In this document: positions 23,104 to 31,563 of the stretch, piece by piece
How the letters are laid out: every line of letters begins with the position of its first letter
Numbering within the stretch: position 1 is the first letter of the stretch
Source: Treponema sp.
GTDB taxonomy: Bacteria > Spirochaetota > Spirochaetia > Treponematales > Treponemataceae
Direction of reading: 5' to 3'
DNA length: 39,067 nt
Assembly: GCA_017622055.1 (NCBI GenBank)
Contig: JAGARY010000371.1
Coordinates: 1-39,067 of the forward strand
Notes under the pieces: model-generated
What the model saw: only the letters and a program-made list of their open reading frames with translations
Told to the model about the DNA's origin: nothing
Database searches by the model: none
Program-made: the position numbers and the translations under genes

Positions 23104-24936
23104 ATGGTTAGCATAAGTAGAGCAAACAGAGTTCATAGACCAGAGAGAGTTTTAGCATACATTTCAGACGAATCTTTTAAGATTACGAATTCTCTCTATA
23201 ATGGATTTTGTCCCGAAGAATTGCTGCCATATCTATATTCTTTTGGAACTTATGACGGTATTGGAACTTATCGTTTATCGCCTGAATTGGCAAAAGAAAA
23301 AGGCTTCAATTCTGTTGTTGGCTTGGAATTTAGGCCAAATGATCCAAAAGTAAAAATCCCAGAAAATCTAGATAAAATCACAATTCCAGAAAACGATTAT
23401 CTTTTAGTTCGTTGTGTTTATGATGATGATTTTGATTATTCATTAATTTCCGAAGCAGTTAATTTAACACTTTCAAAACATCCCACAATTAGTGACAATT
23501 ACAAATTTTTGGAAAAACCTGTTGCTGTTCCTGTTTACGTTTTAAAAGATCAAATTTTAGTTTTGCATCCAATAGAAATTATAAATCAAAAAACAGTTAT
23601 TAACGAAAATTCTTATTCCGAAGTTTCAAAAGAAGATTTATTTGATTACGCCCAAAAAGATTTTATTACTCATTATTACAATTGGACTTACATGAACCAA
23701 AAACTTTCTAGTTTTGGCAAAAATGGTGTTACAGATTATTGTTTTGTTCACTTTAATGTAAAAGATTTTAATATGATTAATGAACTTTTTAATCATCAGA
23801 CTGGAAACAATCACCTTTGTGCAATCACCGAACGCATTGAAGAATGCAAAGATTGGATATATTTTGGCGCTAGATGTGATAACGACAATTTTGCATTAAT
23901 GATAAAAGATATGCCAGATGATGAAATTATAAAAAAACTGACTGATTTTTTTGAACCAATTTCATATCTAAAAAATAATCCTTCTTACAGAATTTATTAT
24001 AAATGTGGCGTTGTAACAATGATGAATTGTTTAAATTCTGGTCGTCGGGTTTCTGATTATGCAAAAATTGCTCAATCTTTGTGCAAAAAAAATAATCTAA
24101 CAGAAATAATGTTTTATACAAACGAAATGCATGATAAAGTCATGTATTCAAAACAAATTAAAGCATATTTAGACACTGCATTAGAAAACGAAGAATTTTT
24201 TATTTATTTACAGCCAAAAATCAATGTGGAAACAAATTCTCTTGATGGTGCTGAAGCTCTTGTTAGATGGAATTTTAAAACTAAAGAAATTCTTTCGCCT
24301 GCAAAATTCATTCCTTATTTTGAAACAGATGATTCCATTTCTAAAATAGACTCTTTTGTTTTAAAAACTGTTTGTAAAAAACTTCAGGAATGGAAAAAAC
24401 AAAATCTGGCTCTTTATCCAATTTCTGTAAATCTTTCTAGAAAACAAATTGAAAAAGTAAATATTGTTGACCACTTGCGAGAAATTGTTGATTCTTATGA
24501 AGTTGATCATTCTTTAATTGATTTTGAACTTACAGAAAGTGCCACAATTGATAACACAGAAACTATTCAGGATATTTTGGAAAAACTTAAAGCCTTAGGA
24601 TTCAAAATTTCTATGGATGATTTTGGAACAGGTTATTCATCATTCAGTCTTTTAAAAGATATTCCTTTTGACACATTAAAAATTGATAAAAGTTTTATTG
24701 ATAACATCGCTTCTACTTCAACAGAACAAGCACAAGTTTGCAAAGACAACATTATCATTAAACACATAATTTCAATGTCCAATGAACTTGGTTATAAATG
24801 CATTGCCGAAGGTGCAGAAACAAAAAACCAAGTTGAAAGATTAAAACAAATGGGTTGCAAAGTTATCCAAGGATTTTATTTTAGTAAACCAATTCCTTTG
24901 GAAGAATTTGAAAACAAATATTTGGGAAGAAAGTAG
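23104..24936 (+). CDS. Cyclic-di-GMP phosphodiesterase (EAL) with degenerate GGDEF and unknown N-domain
   Basis: The 610-aa soluble protein has three parts. Residues 1-170 form an unrecognised domain. Residues about 210-345 look like a GGDEF domain whose signature is ARCDNDNF, so it should not make c-di-GMP and may bind nucleotide instead. Residues about 350-605 are an EAL domain with all main catalytic motifs: AEALVRW (Glu384), NLSRKQ, ELTES, MDDFGTGYSS, LKIDKSFI, AEGAET and QGFYFSKP. It should therefore hydrolyse c-di-GMP. No membrane segment or signal peptide is seen. An inverted repeat overlaps its promoter region and no SD precedes the ATG. Confidence 0.92.
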   Translation: MVSISRANRVHRPERVLAYISDESFKITNSLYNGFCPEELLPYLYSFGTYDGIGTYRLSPELAKEKGFNSVVGLEFRPNDPKVKIPENLDKITIPENDYLLVRCVYDDDFDYSLISEAVNLTLSKHPTISDNYKFLEKPVAVPVYVLKDQILVLHPIEIINQKTVINENSYSEVSKEDLFDYAQKDFITHYYNWTYMNQKLSSFGKNGVTDYCFVHFNVKDFNMINELFNHQTGNNHLCAITERIEECKDWIYFGARCDNDNFALMIKDMPDDEIIKKLTDFFEPISYLKNNPSYRIYYKCGVVTMMNCLNSGRRVSDYAKIAQSLCKKNNLTEIMFYTNEMHDKVMYSKQIKAYLDTALENEEFFIYLQPKINVETNSLDGAEALVRWNFKTKEILSPAKFIPYFETDDSISKIDSFVLKTVCKKLQEWKKQNLALYPISVNLSRKQIEKVNIVDHLREIVDSYEVDHSLIDFELTESATIDNTETIQDILEKLKALGFKISMDDFGTGYSSFSLLKDIPFDTLKIDKSFIDNIASTSTEQAQVCKDNIIIKHIISMSNELGYKCIAEGAETKNQVERLKQMGCKVIQGFYFSKPIPLEEFENKYLGRK

Positions 24937-24952
24937 ATTTTTCGGTTATATT

Positions 24953-25798
24953 TCAAAAAAACTTTTTTACTTCATCCAATTTTTTCAACGCAATGCGACG
25001 GCCTTCTTCATAGACACGTTGCAATTCATCTGGATTATTTTCTGTGCGACTAATTCCAAGTTCAGTTTCTGGGCAAATTACTAACGCTTCACCAGATTTT
25101 TCTTTTTCAAATGCGTAGGCTTTTTCTTCATTGTAAACATTGTGTCTATTCGCCATTGCTTCCACAATTTTGGGATATTTTTTAAGCAAAATCTTCATAA
25201 GCCAAATTGTTTTGTTTTCGCTTTTTACAAAATCTCGTGGCTGAGTTAAAATCACAATATTTTTTGAATAACCTAAATCTTCAAAAAGTTTTAACGGAAT
25301 AGAACTTGTCATTCCTCCATCCAAAAGTTTGTATCCATCAATTTCAACAACTTTAGAAACTAAAGGCATACTTGCACTTGCACGCATCCAAGTTAAATCA
25401 TTATCATCGCAAGTTTTTAGTTCTTTGCAAATTGGTTTGCCAGTTTCACAATCAGAAGCAACAACATAAAATTCCATAGGATTTTCGGCATAAGTTTTGT
25501 AATCATACAAATCAAGTTTTTTAGGAAGTTCACTATAACAAAAATCTGCCCCGTAAAGATCACCAGTTTTAATTAACGACCAAACCGAACAATATCTTTT
25601 ATCTTTGCAAAAACGTTTGTTATATCTAATGGCACGGCCAATTTGCTTAGATTTTAGATTACATCCAAATGTGGCTCCAGCAGAAACACCAATTGCACCG
25701 TCAAAATTGATATTGTTTTCCATAAAAACATCAATTACACCGGCGGTAAACATTCCACGCATTGCACCGCCTTCCATTACCAAACCAAATTTTCCCAT
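24953..25798 (-). CDS. Patatin-like phospholipase
   Basis: The 281-aa protein has the patatin Ser-Asp dyad: GVSAG (Ser39) and DGG (Asp160 in LLDGGMTSSIP). The Gly-rich oxyanion part EGGAMRGMFTAG is at 9-20. The layout is close to the YjjU-type single-domain patatins, which are acyl hydrolases of lipids; the true substrate is unknown. No signal peptide is present. AAGG precedes the ATG by 8 nt. It follows the GH39 gene on the same strand with a 59-nt gap and may be transcribed with it. Confidence 0.9.
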   Translation of the reverse strand: MGKFGLVMEGGAMRGMFTAGVIDVFMENNINFDGAIGVSAGATFGCNLKSKQIGRAIRYNKRFCKDKRYCSVWSLIKTGDLYGADFCYSELPKKLDLYDYKTYAENPMEFYVVASDCETGKPICKELKTCDDNDLTWMRASASMPLVSKVVEIDGYKLLDGGMTSSIPLKLFEDLGYSKNIVILTQPRDFVKSENKTIWLMKILLKKYPKIVEAMANRHNVYNEEKAYAFEKEKSGEALVICPETELGISRTENNPDELQRVYEEGRRIALKKLDEVKKFF

Positions 25799-25857
25799 AA
25801 GAACTGCCTTCCGATTGTTTTTATCTTTAATAGTTTTGATTGCTCTGGTTGCTCTTA

Positions 25858-27426
25858 TTAAAATCCATTTGCAACTCTTTCGTAATCATAACCATTATCG
25901 CAAGTTAACGCAGATTTTTCTACAGAAAAATAAACAACGCCGTGCTTTCCAACAGTTAAATCAAATTTATCTTTGTTTTCAAGAACTTGTGTTTTTACAA
26001 ATGGTTTTGCGGCATCTTTTATAAGTTGAATTTGTTCCAACGAAGGATTTGCTGGTTCACCCATATCGTGCCAAACTTTTAATGGATTACAAGTGTCTTC
26101 ACAAACAGACTTTGTATAAACACAATAGCGTCCTTTTTCTAAAGGCAATTTAATTTCAAAATCAAGTTTGTCTTTTTTTGTTTCTGATGTAAGATTCCAA
26201 GCAACACCTTTGTATTCACCATCGCAAGTTTTTACAATCACAAGATTTTTATCTTTGTAAACGCATTCCGATTCTTTTTCTTTTAGATATTTAAAGAATT
26301 TGAATGTCCAGAAAGTTGGTTTTTCAATTCCACCATTTGCCAAAAGTCCAAATCCGCCATGGAAAGGAGTAAATGGAACACCTCTTTCTTCAAAAACATC
26401 ACCAAATGTCCAATAAGAATAAGAAGTAACAAGGTCTCCAATTTCTGCCAAAGTTCCTGCAATGTAAGCCGCATTTTGGTTTGTATCATGCAAAGGACAA
26501 TTTGGAATATATGATGTGTTAAATTCTGTAATGTGGAAAGGCAAATCTTTAAATTCATCATAAGAATTAATGATTTTTCTACAATCAACCAAAGTTTGAA
26601 TTGTTTCATCAAATTTTGTTAATTTTGCGTATCCGTAATGACCAACATCTTCTGGAAATTCAGTTGTGTAATGATGTCTTGTAATAAAATCTAACGGCGG
26701 ATGTGTTTGACTACAGAAGTCTAAAAATCCTTTCATCCATTTTTCATCTGCTCCGCCACAAATTGCAGGCCCACCAACTTTAAAGTTTTCATTAACTTCT
26801 TTTACCGCTTTTGAAGTTTCTGTATAAAGCTTAAAATATTCTGGCATATCTGCATCTTTCCAGAAACTTGTAAGATTTGGTTCGTTCCAAACTTCAACTG
26901 GCCAAGTTAAAACTTCTTCTCCATAACGTTCCAACAAATGGCTCAAAGTTGCTTTTACCAAATCTGTCCACAATTTGTAATCTTTTGGGGGAGTAACGTT
27001 TCCTTTCCAATAAAAAACACATTGTTTTCCACTAGCAATTTTTTTTGGCATAAATCCAAGTTCAATAAAAGGACGAATATTCAAAGAAAGGTAATCATCA
27101 ATTACTCTATCAAGATATGTAAAATTATATTCTACAATTGTTTTTCCATTTTCTTTAATAAAAGCCAAATATTCGTCGTAAGAATCAAATTCTGGAATAT
27201 CTTTAATTTCTGATTTATCAATAAATTCCTGATAAATTGCCATATCATCGCAAAAAAGTCCGTGACCACGAATAAATTTAAATCCAATTTCGTCTTGAAC
27301 TAATTTTAACTGTCCGTAATATTCTTTGTGCAAAGCAAGGCCCATACGTCCTGTTCCAACACAAAAATCTACATTGTTATTAAAAAATACTTTTTCGTTT
27401 CCGTTAATTTCAATTTTCTTACTCAT
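25858..27426 (-). CDS. Glycoside hydrolase family 39 (beta-xylosidase type)
   Basis: The 522-aa protein shows the GH39 (beta/alpha)8 barrel with the acid/base motif VEVWNEPNL (Glu182) and the nucleophile motif HITEFNTSY (Glu301). Retaining beta-xylosidases and iduronidases share this architecture; in a fermentative bacterium xylosidase is more likely. There is no signal peptide, so it acts on imported oligosaccharides. The frame is open to 27540, but the family begins at MSKKIEING; TATACT ends 6 nt before this ATG and TTGTAC lies 16 nt further, so the longer start would overlap the promoter. It diverges from the carboxylesterase gene, whose product could remove ester groups from the same plant polysaccharides. 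Confidence 0.92.
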   Translation of the reverse strand: MSKKIEINGNEKVFFNNNVDFCVGTGRMGLALHKEYYGQLKLVQDEIGFKFIRGHGLFCDDMAIYQEFIDKSEIKDIPEFDSYDEYLAFIKENGKTIVEYNFTYLDRVIDDYLSLNIRPFIELGFMPKKIASGKQCVFYWKGNVTPPKDYKLWTDLVKATLSHLLERYGEEVLTWPVEVWNEPNLTSFWKDADMPEYFKLYTETSKAVKEVNENFKVGGPAICGGADEKWMKGFLDFCSQTHPPLDFITRHHYTTEFPEDVGHYGYAKLTKFDETIQTLVDCRKIINSYDEFKDLPFHITEFNTSYIPNCPLHDTNQNAAYIAGTLAEIGDLVTSYSYWTFGDVFEERGVPFTPFHGGFGLLANGGIEKPTFWTFKFFKYLKEKESECVYKDKNLVIVKTCDGEYKGVAWNLTSETKKDKLDFEIKLPLEKGRYCVYTKSVCEDTCNPLKVWHDMGEPANPSLEQIQLIKDAAKPFVKTQVLENKDKFDLTVGKHGVVYFSVEKSALTCDNGYDYERVANGF

Positions 27427-27432
27427 AAGTTC

Positions 27433-27460
27433 AGTATAAATCATTTTGAAATTTGTACAA
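27433..27460 (-). promoter_or_regulatory. Promoter of the GH39 gene
   Basis: On the minus strand TTGTAC (27460-27455), 16 nt, TATACT (27438-27433), then 6 nt to ATG (27426). A leaderless mRNA is predicted. Confidence 0.55.
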
Positions 27461-27511
27461 TATAATTTTCTAAGGGATTTTTTGTATTTTTTGATTTTTA
27501 TTGTTAAACGT

Positions 27512-27540
27512 TTTACAAAACCCCACTTCTGATTTATCAT
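27512..27540 (+). promoter_or_regulatory. Promoter of the carboxylesterase gene
   Basis: TTTACA (27512-27517), 17 nt, TATCAT (27535-27540). The start near 27547 leaves a short leader with AAGGA before the ATG at 27572, in contrast to the leaderless divergent gene. Confidence 0.5.
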
Positions 27541-27571
27541 AAAATAAAGAACTTATAAGGAAATTAATATT

Positions 27572-29014
27572 ATGTTTAGAATTACAAATACAGAACAAGG
27601 TTTGGTAGAAGGATTACCTGCCGCAGACCCAAGAATTACAGTTTTTAAAGGAATTCCTTTTGCAGCCCCACCAGTTGGAAATTTGCGTTGGGCACCTCCA
27701 CAAGAACCAGCAAAATGGGATGGGGTTCGTCAATGTTTTAAATATTTGGCTGCTCCTGTTCAGCCAGGGCCAGAGGAAAATCCAAGAGAAGATGATGTTT
27801 ACGCAAAAGAATGGAGCGTAGACACTTCTTTGCAATTAAACGAAGATTGTCTTTATTTGAACATTTGGACTCCTGCAAAAAAAACAGATGAAAAACTTCC
27901 TGTTTACTTTTGGATTTACGGAGGCGGTTGGCAAGTTGGTCATGCTTCAGAAATGGAATTTGACGGTGAACGAATTGCTCGCCGCGGAATTGTTGTTGTT
28001 ACAATAAATTATCGTGTAAATCTTTTTGGATTCACTTGTCACCCAGAAATCACCTCTGAATATCCAGAGGCTCCTGCAAACTTTGGACTTTTGGACCAAC
28101 ACAAAGCTCTAACTTGGGTTTACAAAAACATTAGCAACTTTGGTGGAGATCCCGAACAAATTACAATTGGCGGACAATCTGCTGGTGGCGGAAGCGTAAT
28201 TAATCAACTTGCTTACAAAAAAAACAAACCAATGATTAAACATGCAGTTGTAGAAAGCGGTATGTTTATAAATCCATTTATGATAATGTTCCCTTCTAGA
28301 AGTCTTGCTGATGCAGAAAAAATTGGTCAGGAATTTTTTGAATTTTGTGGCGTAAAAAATATAAAAGAAGCTAGAGAACTTTCCACAGAATTCCTTTTTA
28401 AAAAATGGGATGAATGGGGCGGTTTTCCAAAATCTGCAATGACTTGGGGACCTGTAAATGACGGTTCTTTCATTTGTTTTAATTTCTTTGACGCTGTAGA
28501 AAAAGGATTAATTGAAGTTCCACCACTTTTAACTGGCTACACACCAGATGAATTCAACTTTGGACCAATTGGAGCAGATAAATCTGAAGAAATTAACACA
28601 GTTGAACTTGCTTTAAGAAAATTAACAAATGCTTTGGAAAAAAACGGAAACAAAAATAAAAACTTCCTTTACCGTTTTGACGTTCCAATTCCTGGTTGGG
28701 ATAATCCTGGAAGATTCCATTCTGTTGATTTGTGGTTCTTCTTTGAAACTTTGGCAAAATGTTGGCGTCCCTTTAAAGGCTTCCATTATGATGTTTCTCG
28801 CCAAATGTGCAACTATTTGTGCAATTTTATAAAAACTGGGGATGTAAACGGCCTAGACTCTTACAACTGTTTTGCATGCAGCAAAGAATCTGACTGGGAA
28901 ACACTTCCAAAATGGGAACCTTTTTCTACATCAAAAAACAACTTTATGATTTTTGAAAAAGAATGCCACCAAGAAGAATTCCCCGCATCAGAAAAAATCA
29001 AAAAATATTTGTAA
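27572..29014 (+). CDS. Type-B carboxylesterase
   Basis: The 480-aa protein is a carboxylesterase/lipase of the alpha/beta-hydrolase fold. The nucleophile elbow GGQSAGG (Ser203), oxyanion motif YGGGWQVG (116-123) and EDCLYLNIWTP (91-101) are all present. The probable acid is Glu in PDEFNF and the catalytic His is in RFHSVDLWFF. Such enzymes cleave esters of small acids, including acetyl or feruloyl groups. No signal peptide is present. An AAGGA lies 10 nt before the ATG. A strong terminator follows. Confidence 0.9.
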   Translation: MFRITNTEQGLVEGLPAADPRITVFKGIPFAAPPVGNLRWAPPQEPAKWDGVRQCFKYLAAPVQPGPEENPREDDVYAKEWSVDTSLQLNEDCLYLNIWTPAKKTDEKLPVYFWIYGGGWQVGHASEMEFDGERIARRGIVVVTINYRVNLFGFTCHPEITSEYPEAPANFGLLDQHKALTWVYKNISNFGGDPEQITIGGQSAGGGSVINQLAYKKNKPMIKHAVVESGMFINPFMIMFPSRSLADAEKIGQEFFEFCGVKNIKEARELSTEFLFKKWDEWGGFPKSAMTWGPVNDGSFICFNFFDAVEKGLIEVPPLLTGYTPDEFNFGPIGADKSEEINTVELALRKLTNALEKNGNKNKNFLYRFDVPIPGWDNPGRFHSVDLWFFFETLAKCWRPFKGFHYDVSRQMCNYLCNFIKTGDVNGLDSYNCFACSKESDWETLPKWEPFSTSKNNFMIFEKECHQEEFPASEKIKKYL

Positions 29015-29024
29015 TACTACATTT

Positions 29025-29068
29025 TGTCATTGTCATCTTCATAAAGATTGGCAATGACATTTTTTTTT
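29025..29068 (+). terminator. Terminator between convergent genes
   Basis: TGTCATTG (29025-29032) pairs with CAATGACA (29052-29059), with further inner pairs, and is followed by nine T residues. It ends the carboxylesterase message. Its arms carry the GTCATTG/CAATGAC ends seen in the dispersed repeats. Confidence 0.8.
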
Positions 29069-29088
29069 GCACTCATACAATTCTGCAA

Positions 29089-29652
29089 TTATGGAAATCT
29101 CAATCCAACAACAACATGTAATCCTAAGGCTCCAAATATATTTTCTTGTTTTCCATAACCTTCATAAATATTGGAATATCCAGAAGTAACAAAGCCAATA
29201 CCTGCTCCACCAAAAAACCATTTTCTATCTTTTCTACTTAAAACTAAATCTAAACTTCCAAAATAATAGAAATTACAATAACCTCCCAACATTGTAAAAA
29301 CACCAGGATTATTATTAAAAACTAATTCCATTGTCAATTTATCGAATTTTGCAACGGAAAATTCAAACACAATAGGAACACCAAATGAAAAACTATTTTC
29401 CATCATACCAACACAAACACCAGTCATAAAGTGAAAAGGAATTTCTGTATTTTTTGTTCCAAACTCCCACATACAATTTGTTAGTGCACCAAAAGTAAAA
29501 CCTATTGTATTTTTTTCAGAATCTGAAATATCAAAACAGTTTTCATAATGAGTTAATTTTACTCCAAATAAAGCCTCATTTTGAATTACAATAGAACCAA
29601 AACAAAAATTACAAAGTAAAAATCCTACAATAAAAATAAATCTCTTTTTCAT
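29089..29652 (-). CDS. Exported beta-rich protein, copy B of the duplicated cassette
   Basis: The 187-aa protein has a signal peptide (MKKRFIFIVGFLLCNFCFG) and a mature part of alternating strands ending GLHVVVGLRFP, like a small outer-membrane barrel. It is clearly paralogous to the gene at 30958-31545: both share VQN near the start, MWEF-KNTE-PFHFMTG, VFEF, RKDRKWF-GG-GI, and YEGYG. GGGAG lies about 6 nt before the ATG. It is the last gene of a four-gene minus-strand operon. Function unknown; barrel topology is a prediction from pattern only. Confidence 0.75.
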   Translation of the reverse strand: MKKRFIFIVGFLLCNFCFGSIVIQNEALFGVKLTHYENCFDISDSEKNTIGFTFGALTNCMWEFGTKNTEIPFHFMTGVCVGMMENSFSFGVPIVFEFSVAKFDKLTMELVFNNNPGVFTMLGGYCNFYYFGSLDLVLSRKDRKWFFGGAGIGFVTSGYSNIYEGYGKQENIFGALGLHVVVGLRFP

Positions 29653-29673
29653 AAGAACTCCCTAATCTGCACG

Positions 29674-30930
29674 CTATTTATTATTGCCTTCTAATTTTTC
29701 AAAATATTCTTCAGGTATAATTTTTTCACATTCAAAAAATTGATTTTCCAAAACATCATAATAAAAAATCTCTGCCTTTTGTGTATTCCAATCAGTTTTA
29801 TTAATAAAATAAATTCTATTATCTCTTACTTCTATTTTTCTATAAAACAAAGAATTTCTTTTAACTAATGATTCATTTTCTAATGTTTCCAAATTTATCT
29901 TTTGAATTTCAAAATAACCGTATAATGTGTGCAAAGCTATGTAATAATCATTTTGTACTTTCACAAAATCTACCAAACAATCATCGAAATTCTCCAATAC
30001 AAATTCTCTTTGTGTTTTGTCTTTTTTATCTATAACAACTAAACTATCTGAATACTTCCAAGAATCATCAATCCTTTTTCTTCTACTTTTATTACAAACT
30101 ATAAAATCTGAATCTATATATTCAAAATCATAAAAATCTTCATTAATCCAACCTTTGTAATCATCGTATGTGTTGGAATCTCCAATACAATCAAAAACAA
30201 GATAATCCTTTATTTCTGTATCTGTAGCAAAATCATAAGAACAAATTCTTTCAAACTTTTTTCTGTTTTCTTCATTTTCAAAACGCTCTAGATACCAACA
30301 AACACCGTTAGAATCAACAAAAACATCTACACTATAGGCATCTTTCACACTTAATTTTTTTGTTTTAGTTATAGATTTTGAATTCACATCAAAGTACAGT
30401 AATAAATTTTTTTTGAATCCTTCACAAAAAATGATTTTGTAGTCTTTTCCCTGTTGATAGTTTATATTACCAAAATTATCATATACTTCATCTTTAAATA
30501 TTTCCTTTGAATTTAAAACTGTTTCTTCAACGGTATTTTTATTGTTTTGCATACTAAAAATACTTTTGTTTTCTTTACCAAAATAACCAAATCCTAAACC
30601 TCCAATATATTCTAAATTACCATTTTCATTCTTAAACTGAATCAACAAATCTCCAGAAGTATCATCTTTTGGTGAATAAACATAATCAAATACTGTATCT
30701 GTTTCCCAATCGTAAATAAAATAATAACTACCCAAAGTTTTAGTAATAGCTCTAGAATTAAAATTCAAATTTGCATCAAATCTAAAAATAAAAGGATTAT
30801 TTAACGAATCAAAAGATTTATATTCCACTTTACTTAATCTTTCTGAATAATCTTTTTCTGGAACGTAATATCCACAAGAAACAAAACAACTCAACACTAA
30901 AACACAAATTAAATAACAAAATTTTTTCAT
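29674..30930 (-). CDS. Lipoprotein, copy B of the duplicated cassette
   Basis: The 418-aa protein has the lipobox CFVSC (Cys19) and starts its mature part GYYVPEKDYSERLSKVEYKS, nearly the same as its paralogue at 31564-32793. The rest contains repeated strand-like segments with DWET, Y-LV-DK and FYYDVLENQF-E at similar places, reminiscent of a beta-propeller, but I recognise no named family. GGAG lies 5-7 nt before the ATG. It is 21 nt before the exported partner gene, which has its own paralogue in the same position. Lipoprotein assignment is firm; function unknown. Confidence 0.75.
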   Translation of the reverse strand: MKKFCYLICVLVLSCFVSCGYYVPEKDYSERLSKVEYKSFDSLNNPFIFRFDANLNFNSRAITKTLGSYYFIYDWETDTVFDYVYSPKDDTSGDLLIQFKNENGNLEYIGGLGFGYFGKENKSIFSMQNNKNTVEETVLNSKEIFKDEVYDNFGNINYQQGKDYKIIFCEGFKKNLLLYFDVNSKSITKTKKLSVKDAYSVDVFVDSNGVCWYLERFENEENRKKFERICSYDFATDTEIKDYLVFDCIGDSNTYDDYKGWINEDFYDFEYIDSDFIVCNKSRRKRIDDSWKYSDSLVVIDKKDKTQREFVLENFDDCLVDFVKVQNDYYIALHTLYGYFEIQKINLETLENESLVKRNSLFYRKIEVRDNRIYFINKTDWNTQKAEIFYYDVLENQFFECEKIIPEEYFEKLEGNNK

Positions 30931-30957
30931 ATCATCTCCAATATCTTTTTTTAACTC

Positions 30958-31545
30958 TTACCAAGTAGGAAATCTAACACCAACAAAAACATGAAGTCCT
31001 ATAAAAGCTCCAATATATATATTATTTCCGTATCCTTCATATTGTGCAGCACTAAAAGTTCCCTCCGAACTAATTCCCACTCCACCATAAAACCACTTTC
31101 TATCTTTTCTACCAAAAGTCACATCAATACTCGGACTATAGAAAAAATATTCCCCTCCTTTTATTCCAAAACCTATTCCCAAGTTTGGATTCACTTGTAA
31201 TTCAATCATTGTTTTTTCAAATTTTACCAATGTAAATTCAAAAACCATTGGAAAAGTCATTGAAAAAAATCCATGACGCGAAAATCCTAACTCAATTCCT
31301 GTCATAAAATGAAATGGTGTTTCCGTATTTTTTGAATTAAATTCCCACATTAAACTCCCATTCAACGAAGCCAATTCCATTATAAAATCACAAGAAAATT
31401 CTTTTGGATTATCAACTCTAAAACAATCTTCATCGTATCTAATATCATAACCTAAAGGAATTATTCCATTTTGAACTACAATTCCTGCAAAACAAAAATT
31501 ACTCAATAAGCATAAACTCAAAACTATTAATATTTTCTTTTTCAT
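30958..31545 (-). CDS. Exported beta-rich protein, copy A of the duplicated cassette
   Basis: The 195-aa protein begins with a signal peptide (MKKKILIVLSLCLLSNFCFA) and matches copy B in MWEF-KNTETPFHFMTG, PMVFEF, GRKDRKWFYGGVGI and YEGYG, ending HVFVGVRFPTW. The alternating hydrophobic pattern suggests a membrane barrel or beta-sandwich in the outer membrane or periplasm. GGAG precedes the ATG. It lies between the two lipoprotein paralogues, 18 nt from the upstream one and 27 nt from the downstream one. Confidence 0.75.
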   Translation of the reverse strand: MKKKILIVLSLCLLSNFCFAGIVVQNGIIPLGYDIRYDEDCFRVDNPKEFSCDFIMELASLNGSLMWEFNSKNTETPFHFMTGIELGFSRHGFFSMTFPMVFEFTLVKFEKTMIELQVNPNLGIGFGIKGGEYFFYSPSIDVTFGRKDRKWFYGGVGISSEGTFSAAQYEGYGNNIYIGAFIGLHVFVGVRFPTW

Positions 31546-31563
31546 CTCAACTCCTGTGTTGTT

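Noticed and set aside
27427..27540. Longer GH39 N-terminus
   Set aside because: Lys-rich residues not found in the family; it spans the promoter of the gene.
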